DNA of 12,819 nucleotides from Chloroflexota bacterium. GTDB lineage: Bacteria; Chloroflexota; Anaerolineae; Ardenticatenales; Ardenticatenaceae. Location: positions 1-12,819 of the forward strand of contig DOUV01000579.1 of the NCBI GenBank assembly GCA_003520455.1. The letters are read 5' to 3'. The notes below the pieces were generated by a model that did not search any database, was not told the origin of the DNA, and saw nothing but the letters and a program-made list of their open reading frames with translations. Made by a program: the position numbers and the translations under genes. This document shows positions 7,281 through 12,819 of this stretch, in pieces (within the stretch, counting starts at the first letter, position 1; each line of letters starts with the position of its first letter).

Positions 7281-8351
7281 ATGAAAGCGATACGTATCGG
7301 TTCCATAGAGGCTTTTCCGGGCCGAAAAACCTATGGCGAGTTGCCAGTGTCCGTGATGGCGTCTGGACACACCATCCGGCTGCCCATCCACGTGGTCCGG
7401 GGAAGCACGGACGGCCCCTGTGTTGGCGTTGTGGCGGTTCAACACGGTCACGAGTTCAGCGTGTTGAACATTCAGCGGCGCCTCCTCCAGGCCCTTGACC
7501 CGGCGGCGTTGCGGGGGACCGTCATCTGCGTGCCGATCATCAACCCGATTGCGTTTGAATGGGCCTCTCGCGGTGGCTGGTCGGATGGGCTGTGGGGACC
7601 CCATGGTGACATCGGTCGGCTCTGGCCCGGCGATCCCGATGGCTGGTTGGCGGAACGAATCGCCTATGCCTTTGCGACCCAGGTGCTCCCTCATATGGAT
7701 GCCCTATTCGATTTCCATGGCGATGCGCCGCACACCCGCTTCACCGATCACTATATCGGGTACAGCGAAGCAGATGGCGAGCTGGGCGAGCGCACCGCGA
7801 CCTTGGGGCGTATTTTTGGCATGCAGATCGTTATCCGGCGGCCCCAGGGTGGGACGAATACACTGACCGGTTACGCGATGTCACAAGGGGTCCCGGCTTT
7901 CGGTGTCGAACTCGGAGATTTCTACGGTCTCGACGTAGAGCGCGACGCGCACGGACGAGGAGAGCGGAAACCCCTGACCGACGTTGGCGTGCGCGGGATC
8001 ACGAATGTCTTGCGGTCACTCGACATGCTCGATGGTGATCCGGAGTTGCCTGATCACCAGGTTGAGGTATCGGGATTTGTGGGCATCGCCCCTTCTGTGG
8101 GCGGCATTATGGCACCGGAAGTGACCCGCCAGGATATCGGACGCGTCTTTCCTAAGGGATACGTCTTCGGCCGGGTTCTCAGCGCCTATACCTTTGAGGA
8201 ACTTGGCGTCCTGCGAGCGCCACTGGACCAGAACCTTCTGGTGGCCGTTCGGGATGCGCAACCATTCACCCACATGCAGCCGGGCGGCGGCGACCTGGGC
8301 TTCTCGGTAGTCGACTGGTCCACGGCCCGCTGGCTGCGTGGCGGACGATAA
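7281..8351 (+). CDS. Succinylglutamate desuccinylase/aspartoacylase-family deacylase
   Basis: This 356-residue zinc carboxypeptidase-fold (M14-like) deacylase has HGHE giving the H55/E58 ligand pair, a conserved INP at about 87-89, RLWPGD where the family has a related RxFPG-type motif, DFHGD with the third ligand H146, and the likely catalytic glutamate E210 in GVELGDF. The C-terminal half is the usual beta-rich domain. Family members remove acyl groups from N-acyl amino acids (AspA, AstE, and DoeB in ectoine breakdown). The start is clear: GGAAGGAGG at 7264-7272, eight bases upstream. It begins a second transcription unit after a 260-bp gap and is followed 24 bases later by an M24-family gene. 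That partnership resembles the doeB/doeA pair of ectoine catabolism. The acyl substrate cannot be decided from sequence. Confidence 0.87.
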   Translation: MKAIRIGSIEAFPGRKTYGELPVSVMASGHTIRLPIHVVRGSTDGPCVGVVAVQHGHEFSVLNIQRRLLQALDPAALRGTVICVPIINPIAFEWASRGGWSDGLWGPHGDIGRLWPGDPDGWLAERIAYAFATQVLPHMDALFDFHGDAPHTRFTDHYIGYSEADGELGERTATLGRIFGMQIVIRRPQGGTNTLTGYAMSQGVPAFGVELGDFYGLDVERDAHGRGERKPLTDVGVRGITNVLRSLDMLDGDPELPDHQVEVSGFVGIAPSVGGIMAPEVTRQDIGRVFPKGYVFGRVLSAYTFEELGVLRAPLDQNLLVAVRDAQPFTHMQPGGGDLGFSVVDWSTARWLRGGR

Positions 8352-8375
8352 GCACCAGTGGAACGGGGGAACCGA

Positions 8376-9536
8376 ATGGGAACGATCGCTGACATTGCGG
8401 AGCGCGACATGCGCTTCCGGCGGATCCGCGAGGAGATGGCTCGGGAGGGCCTGGAGGCTCTCATCGTGGCAGGCAAGGGCCACTGGTGGACCGGGCGCGG
8501 GTACATCCGCTACTTAACCGATTTCCACCTGTGGGGCCATGACGGGTTGATCCTTCTCCCCCTCAGCGGCGAGCCGGTCATGACACTTACAAGTTATGCT
8601 GTGGCTGAGAGAATCGCCAATCGGGGGTGGATCAGCGACGTACGTGGCGATGTCTACCTGGCGCCAAAGCTGATCGCGGCGATGAAGGAAAAGGGGTTCA
8701 CGAAGGGCAAAGTCGGCATCGCCGGGCTCCGGTGGGTCATGCCCGCCGGGGCGTACCTGGCGCTCACGGAGGCCCTGCCGAATGTCAACTTCGTGAGCGC
8801 AGACAACGTGATTGATCGTGTGCGCCGGGTGAAGAGCCCTCTGGAGATCCGGCAGATTCGCGAGCTATGGACCCTGTCTAAGGCAGCCATGGAACGTTTC
8901 GTCGAAGTTGTGGTCCCGGGCAAGAGCCAGCGTGAACTCGCGGCCGAGGCGTCGAAGGTGGTACTGACCGGCGGGGGTCGTGATATTCTGGTTTTCATTA
9001 GTGAGGGGGCAATGCCATCGAACCCGCCCCAAGATGTGCCGGTGCGCTGCGATGACATCCTCAGTTACCACATGGAGATTTGCGGCGAGAGTGGCCATTG
9101 GTCAGAGATTACGGTCACGTGCGCCTACCGTGAACCAACCGAGCTTGAACTGAAGCTGATGGACAGCGAACTGAGGGCCTACGAGGAAATCCGCAAGATG
9201 GCGAAGCCTGGCGCCCGACTCAGTGATATGGCCAATACGTTCGAGCGCGCGCTGATCGAGGATGGCTGGGCCCTGGGCGAGCCAACGGAACACTTTGATT
9301 TCCATGGACAGGGGATGGATACAATCGAGTATCCCTGGTATGCGGCCGACAAGAACTGGGGCGACTCTCAAGACACAGAACTGGAAGCAGGGATGGTCTT
9401 CTCTTACCATCCTCGCCGGAACGTTATCCCGGCGGTCGGCCGGGGAACAGGCATTAACGAGGATATTCTGATCACCGAACACGGTGTGGAGCGCTTAAGC
9501 GGTGATTGGGATCTGCGCTGGCGGGGAATAGAGTAG
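8376..9536 (+). CDS. M24-family protein, creatinase/ectoine hydrolase/Xaa-Pro peptidase-like, with altered metal ligands
   Basis: This 386-residue protein has the two-domain creatinase/aminopeptidase P layout: an N-terminal domain with RIREEMAREGLEALIVAGKG and a C-terminal pita-bread domain ending EAGMVFSYHPR and GINEDILITEHGVERL. Classical M24 peptidases use two Asp, one His and two Glu as metal ligands. Here the Asp positions fall in YHMEICGESGHWSEIT, with Glu or other residues instead (E244 at the second). H310 (in HGQGMD) and E362 (in NEDIL) are kept, and the usual Glu of the GMVFSxEP motif is His (H345). It is therefore unlikely to be a standard dinuclear peptidase and fits better with the creatinase and ectoine-hydrolase branches, which cleave C-N bonds of small molecules. 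ATG 8376 is chosen for GGGGGA at 8365-8370; GTG 8358 lacks a site. Confidence 0.85.
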   Translation: MGTIADIAERDMRFRRIREEMAREGLEALIVAGKGHWWTGRGYIRYLTDFHLWGHDGLILLPLSGEPVMTLTSYAVAERIANRGWISDVRGDVYLAPKLIAAMKEKGFTKGKVGIAGLRWVMPAGAYLALTEALPNVNFVSADNVIDRVRRVKSPLEIRQIRELWTLSKAAMERFVEVVVPGKSQRELAAEASKVVLTGGGRDILVFISEGAMPSNPPQDVPVRCDDILSYHMEICGESGHWSEITVTCAYREPTELELKLMDSELRAYEEIRKMAKPGARLSDMANTFERALIEDGWALGEPTEHFDFHGQGMDTIEYPWYAADKNWGDSQDTELEAGMVFSYHPRRNVIPAVGRGTGINEDILITEHGVERLSGDWDLRWRGIE

Positions 9537-9541
9537 AACGC

Positions 9542-9583
9542 GGGACCGGGAAGCAGCCCGCGCGCGGGCTGCTTCCCGATCCC
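9542..9583. terminator. Long perfect palindrome between convergent genes, probable bidirectional terminator
   Basis: Positions 9547-9578 form a perfect 32-bp palindrome: CGGGAAGCAGCCCGCG followed directly by its reverse complement. Past one C/A mismatch the stem continues with GGGA (9542-9545) against TCCC (9580-9583). It lies between stop codons of converging genes (9536 and 9593), the usual place of a shared terminator. No T tract follows on either side, so termination may depend on the hairpin alone or on Rho. Confidence 0.7.
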
Positions 9584-9592
9584 TGAGAAGCC

Positions 9593-10675
9593 TTAGAGCG
9601 CCCGAACCTCAACCCACCGCCGCTCGTCCCATGACTGCCGGATGGCTTCCATCACCGCCTGGCAGCGCAAGCCATCGTAGAATGTTGCTCCGCGTTCCGG
9701 TTGCGTGCCCGTGCGGATACAGTCAGTCACGTATCGCGCCAGGCCGACGAACGATATAGACCACACACTGCTCGCAACCCCCGGCAACAGGGAATACGGA
9801 TTCGGCTCCGTCCATTCGGTCGCGCCGCTCTCCCCGGCGCGGCGGCCCCACAGACGGTTGTCGGCGTCGAGAATCAAACTCCCTGATTCCCCGTGAATCT
9901 CAGTCCGTGTTCCTGAAGGGTGGTGCGCGACACTGCTGATGAAGGCTGAAGCCAACGCACCGCTCTCGAACTCCAGCATGAAAGCACACTGATCGTCGCT
10001 GGTCACTGCACGGAACTCATCCGAGTCCGCGACCTTACGGCGCTCCACGAAGGTATGGAGCTCGCCGGATGCACTGCGGATCTCGCCCAACCACCATCGC
10101 AGCAGGTCGATCCTGTGCGAGCCGGTGGCCCCAAGCGAACCGCCCCCTTTCTCGGCTTGCGACCACCAACTCCACGTCGTTGCACGGGGATCGACACGGT
10201 GGCTCGTGGCAATGTGAATCGAGGCGTGGTAGATCCGGCCGACATAGCCCTCCGCGATGAGTTGCTGGAGCTTCATGCTGGTCGGATCGAACCGCAGCTC
10301 ATGATCGATGAAGTGGATAACACCGGCGGCCTGGGCGCGCTCATACATCATTTGCGCCTCCGCCAGATTCATCGCCATCGGCTTCTCACATAACACGTGC
10401 TTGCCGGCCTCGATCGCCGCCATCGTCATCGGATAGTGCAGATAAGGCGGTGTCACGATGCTGACCAGATCAAGCTCTTCGAGCTCCATCATTGCATGAT
10501 AGTCGGAGAACGCGTAGGGGATACCGGATTCACCGGCAACCGCTTCCGCGCGTTCCTGGCGACTACTCCCCACGGCGATGACCTCGACGCCGTCACAGCT
10601 GCGAAAGCCGGGTACCTGGGCCGAGCGGCCGAAGCCGGTTCCGATGATGCCAACACCGATTTTCCCGTTTTTCAT
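9593..10675 (-). CDS. Gfo/Idh/MocA family oxidoreductase (second copy, leftward)
   Basis: This 360-residue dehydrogenase begins KIGVGIIGTGFGRSAQVPGF (Rossmann GTGFG at 12-16) and continues with DLVSIVTPPYLHYPMTMAAIEAGKHVLCEKP (catalytic-type lysine in EKP, 97-99) and GGGSLGATGSHRIDLLRWWLG (177-197). Members are NAD(P)-dependent sugar, polyol or related dehydrogenases. In the C-terminal motif the usual Asp is replaced (Ala-Thr at 183-184), but H187 and D190 stay. It shares only family-level similarity with the oxidoreductase at 2948-3925 and is not a recent copy. ATG 10675-10673 is chosen because the Rossmann strand follows at once. A weak AGG lies six bases upstream with GGAGAAG a little further, and upstream in-frame ATGs lack better sites. 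It converges on the M24 gene. Whether it belongs to the same pathway is open. Confidence 0.9.
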   Translation of the reverse strand: MKNGKIGVGIIGTGFGRSAQVPGFRSCDGVEVIAVGSSRQERAEAVAGESGIPYAFSDYHAMMELEELDLVSIVTPPYLHYPMTMAAIEAGKHVLCEKPMAMNLAEAQMMYERAQAAGVIHFIDHELRFDPTSMKLQQLIAEGYVGRIYHASIHIATSHRVDPRATTWSWWSQAEKGGGSLGATGSHRIDLLRWWLGEIRSASGELHTFVERRKVADSDEFRAVTSDDQCAFMLEFESGALASAFISSVAHHPSGTRTEIHGESGSLILDADNRLWGRRAGESGATEWTEPNPYSLLPGVASSVWSISFVGLARYVTDCIRTGTQPERGATFYDGLRCQAVMEAIRQSWDERRWVEVRAL

Positions 10676-10825
10676 TGTCGACCTATCTTCTCCATTCTTC
10701 TTTGGATTTCCATGCATCGCGCGCATGGCTGCACAACGACTGTGCACTCGACGTTATGATGATCTTTGTTTCTTCACACCGTTCCCATCAATGGTCATGC
10801 TGCCAGGCAGAGGAGTCTCACCTCC

Positions 10826-11377
10826 TCATCGAGGTTCTTCAACCCGCCAAACTGGAAGCGCTTTCGGGAAAAGCTCGCTGCCGTGCGTCCAGGCCAGAAG
10901 CGCTCCGCGATTCGTTCTTTCAAGTTGCAGTAGACCTGCCGCGCGCGCGCGCGCGACCAGTTCTGCTTCATCCACACCGCGCAGTTGGCCTCTCTCCACC
11001 ACAATCTGCCCATCCGAAATCACAGTCTCAACGTCCCGGCGGTTCGCACAGTGGACCAATGTTCGGATTGGATCATCGAGCGGGCCGAGGTCGAACCGGC
11101 TCAGGTCGATGATGACGATATCGGCCTTTGCGCCCGAGCTCAACCGGCCAATGTCGGAGCGACCAAGTGCCCGTGCGCCGCCCAAGGTCGCAGCCTCGTA
11201 GACCTCACCGGCCGATGCCACCGTTCGATCCCGATCAGCGACCTTGTTGAGCCATGTGGCGGCCCGCATCTCCTCAATGATATCGGGCGGAAAGGTATCG
11301 GTGCCGATGGCGACATTGATCCCCATCCGCCGGTAGCGACTGAACGAAATCATGACTTCGTTGATGCGCGCATAGAC
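10826..11377 (-). pseudogene. Amidohydrolase (cytosine deaminase/chlorohydrolase-like), C-terminal fragment
   Basis: The 183-residue frame from VYARINEVMISFSRYRR through GINVAIGTDTFPPDIIEEMR, a helical stretch, ALGRSDIGRLSSGAKADIVIIDL and VETVISDGQIVVERG matches the last third of the ATZ/TRZ/guanine-deaminase-like amidohydrolases. GTD carries the family's metal-binding aspartate, and GRLSSGAKADIVIID is the C-terminal beta-domain signature. The HxH strand and middle of the barrel are absent: upstream of about 11377 the sequence jumps directly to the protein's N-terminal strand in a different frame. The remnant cannot bind metal normally and is surely inactive. It ends 150 bases before the leftward oxidoreductase gene, so the two may once have been one operon. 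A pure (CG)8 run at 10940-10955 encodes its Ala-Arg repeat. Confidence 0.8.
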
Positions 11378-11379
11378 CA

Positions 11380-11478
11380 GACGTACAGAATACGGTCGTC
11401 TTCCCAAGCAACCTCGCCACCGGGGAGAAGATGCTGCTTCCCAGACTGGTATCCGACGACCCACCCGCCACGAATCAA
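11380..11478 (-). pseudogene. N-terminal fragment of the same amidohydrolase, fused to transposase frame
   Basis: LIRGGWVVGYQSGKQHLLP followed by GGEVAWEDDRILYV is the typical opening beta strand pair of cytosine-deaminase-like amidohydrolases (an xIxGGxVV start with a later DRIxxVG). It is in frame with the transposase remnant before it, then the frame runs off and stops at TGA after WSMRASTKS. The catalytic C-terminus resumes within a few bases in another frame. GTC occurs on both sides of the break (GTCTGGTC), so a small microhomology may have mediated the deletion of roughly half the gene. Confidence 0.65.
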
Positions 11479-12322
11479 CTGGCGCAGATAATAGGCGATC
11501 CAGGCAAAAATCGCGTCGGCATCCCCCAAGGTGCCATCAATGATCGGCGTGAAGGCGTGGTCAAGCGTGCCGCGTTCATCGACAACGTAAATGATCACGA
11601 GCTTGGGCTCGCGCCAGTCGGTACCATAGTGATGGCGCCCGTTGGCGGTTTTCCGCTGGGGGCGCCGTCGAATCCGGACGCGACCACCATCGGTGGAGAT
11701 GACCACCCGTCGCCCAGCCAGTTGTTCCTTGAAGGTGATGCCGTCCAAGCGTTGCAGCAGGCGGACCCGTGTCGCCAGCTGATAGGCGATGGCACGCACG
11801 GTCTTGACGTTCAGGCTCACGCCACGCTCATTGAGCAACTGGCGTGCTTCGTCCAAGCTCGTGAGACTGACCAGCACGCCGATTTCGCTCGCCAAGGTCG
11901 GGGTGCAATGATCGTAGACGCCCAGAACCAGCAGGGCCGGATAGCCGCCTACTTTTTTTCCGTGAGCCGGTCCGGTTGGGACGATAGTAGCTCGTCTCAC
12001 CCTCGAACGCCGGCCCGCGACTCGGTCGCACAGTCACCCGGCGCCGGCCTTGGTTCTTGAGCTTCTTGGGCGCTTGTTTGATCAGGGCCGCTGCCTCCTG
12101 CTGGACCTCCGGCTCGTCGAGCGCCGCCTGCAGCTTCTGCGCCACGATCGCGCTCGCCAACCGGTCCGTGGCCACGATGATCTCGCGTTCCACCTGCTGC
12201 AACTGCTCGGGGTTCCGAATCTGCGAGCGTTGTCCGAGCAACTGCTCGATAGCGGCCATCGCCGTCTGTACGGTCGCGCTTGGGGTCACCGGCTCATCGC
12301 TTGGGGAAAGAGCTTCATTCAT
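11479..12322 (-). pseudogene. ISKra4-family transposase, split by a frame change at A7 and 3'-truncated
   Basis: The first frame starts at ATG 12322 (AGAGGA upstream) with an acidic helical N-terminus (MNEALSPSDEP), then KLKNQGRRRVTVRPSRG and ETSYYRPNRTGSRKK. It then meets seven adenines (minus strand, 11959-11953). The second frame continues the protein: KKVGGYPALLVLGVYDHCTP, SEIGVLVSLTSLDEA, the first catalytic-type aspartate in STDGGRVRIRRR, DWREPKLVIIYVVDERG and DGTLGDADAIFAWIAYYLRQ. These are ISKra4-type blocks. To join the frames one base must be skipped (+1) or two repeated; a -1 slip gives a stop at once. The second and third catalytic residues of the DDE set are absent because the 3' part is replaced by amidohydrolase DNA. 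It is inactive in any case. Family assignment is from remembered motif pattern. Confidence 0.75.
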
Positions 12323-12441
12323 GCTGGTTGTTCCTCTTCTCCGGGGGGCTTCTGGCCTGAAGGCTACCATTTCCCGCGTGTTCCCGCCAGCCCTACGTCT
12401 GTCCTGACGTTATGTTTACCGACTTCTAGGGAATGCTCCCC
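11479..12441 (-). mobile_element. ISKra4-like insertion sequence remnant, 3' end missing
   Basis: This remnant contains the transposase described separately. On the minus strand, the sequence starting near 12441 reads GGGGAGCATTCCCTAGAAG, a plausible IS tip because ISKra4-family ends often start with G runs. It lies about 120 bases before the transposase start. The opposite end is gone: the transposase stops being recognisable at about 11479, where amidohydrolase sequence begins, so no second inverted repeat or target duplication can be found. The outer boundary is a guess. Confidence 0.5.
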
Positions 12442-12539
12442 TGCTAGATGTTGGAGGTCGTCAAGTTGAACGCGGCGGCCTCATCGCGACAGCGGGCGCG
12501 GCCAGCTCCTGGTCTTCGGCATCCTCGGATGGTACTATT
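12442..12539. other. Short spacer between IS remnant and recombinase fragment, nothing recognised
   Basis: I see no gene, promoter, attC-like repeat or clear dyad here. If the recombinase was an integron integrase, this side is its 3' flank, so an attI site would not be expected here. Confidence 0.3.
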
Positions 12540-12819
12540 CTATGCCTCGCCGGGCTCGTGGTCCAACCTGAACCGGTCCCCGCGGGCGGTCCCGGCGTAC
12601 GGTGCCTTCAAACGCTCGAGGAACTCAGGCGCCTGCCGCAGTTCACCGGAGAATAGGACCTCCCTGGAAAGGCCGGGGACCAGGCACGATCCATCCAGCG
12701 GGCGGCGCACCGCCAGGCCACCCCGGTTGAGGCCATGGGTGGAGATCATGGTCGTTTTGACAGCCTTGTGCCCGAGGAGTTCTTGTACGGGGCGAATGTC
12801 GTAACCGTTCTCGAGCAGG
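12540..12819 (-). pseudogene. Tyrosine recombinase (integron/Xer-like integrase), C-terminal fragment lacking the catalytic tyrosine
   Basis: The frame entering from the right edge reads [20 protein letters not shown], then [22 protein letters not shown]. This is the C-terminal box of integron-type and Xer-like site-specific recombinases: LLGH gives the conserved histidine, and the canonical continuation is TTMIYTHVLNRGG. Here the nucleophilic tyrosine is serine (TCC at 12743-12741, one base from TAC), so strand cleavage should be impossible. Such proteins usually end soon after the RSPLD-like motif. This one runs about 45 more residues to TAG at 12542-12540 without recognisable content, consistent with a lost stop. 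The rest of the gene lies outside the window, so the pseudogene call rests on the missing tyrosine and the odd tail. Confidence 0.72.

Noticed and set aside
7288..7299. Perfect 12-bp palindrome CGATACGTATCG just after the deacylase start codon
   Set aside because: It lies within codons 3-7 and no partner site was seen. A chance palindrome is likely, though an operator overlapping the start cannot be excluded.
12448..12804. Plus-strand open frame of 118 codons at the right edge
   Set aside because: The minus strand carries recombinase motifs over most of this range, and the plus frame has no ribosome site or motif.
1..12819. CRISPR array, tRNA or rRNA genes, toxin-antitoxin or phage-defence genes
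   Set aside because: No regularly spaced repeats, cloverleaf sequences or corresponding protein motifs were seen on either strand.

Overview
This is a GC-rich bacterial window with strong Shine-Dalgarno sites, sigma70-like promoters and tight operon spacing. The gene content (hydantoinase/oxoprolinase-type enzymes, Gfo/Idh/MocA dehydrogenases, amidohydrolases and an ISKra4-like transposase) suggests a free-living heterotroph, perhaps a soil or compost organism such as a Chloroflexota member. That taxonomic guess is weak and rests on style only.

Left part (1-9536), an intact catabolic locus. A divergent promoter region (about 516-785) drives a leftward hyuB copy that runs off the window and a rightward operon. 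The operon is hyuA (786-2948), a Gfo/Idh/MocA oxidoreductase (2948-3925), a second hyuB (3933-5621) and a dihydropyrimidinase/allantoinase-like cyclic amidohydrolase (5614-7020), with overlaps or gaps of a few bases. After a 260-bp gap holding two dyads comes a second pair: an aspartoacylase/succinylglutamate-desuccinylase-like deacylase (7281-8351) and an M24 creatinase/ectoine-hydrolase-like protein (8376-9536). All but the oxidoreductase belong to families that usually act on C-N bonds of cyclic or acylated amides, so the locus looks like a pathway that opens a cyclic amide, imide or hydantoin and deacylates the product. The substrate cannot be read from the sequence, and no transporter or regulator lies in the window.

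Middle (9537-10825). A 32-bp perfect palindrome sits between convergent genes and is the likely bidirectional terminator. A second, leftward Gfo/Idh/MocA gene (9593-10675) follows.

Right part (10826-12819), decayed DNA, all on the minus strand. It holds a cytosine-deaminase/chlorohydrolase-like amidohydrolase reduced to a short N-terminal piece joined out of frame to its C-terminal third; an ISKra4-like transposase that is split into two frames at an A7 run and has lost its C-terminal part where it fuses to the amidohydrolase piece; and the C-terminus of an integron/Xer-like tyrosine recombinase whose catalytic tyrosine is replaced by serine.

The points most worth following up are the two antiparallel overlapping promoters bracketed by GTTAAC dyads, the duplicated HyuB flanking them, the deacylase/M24 pair with rewritten metal ligands, and the chimeric junctions in the decayed end.
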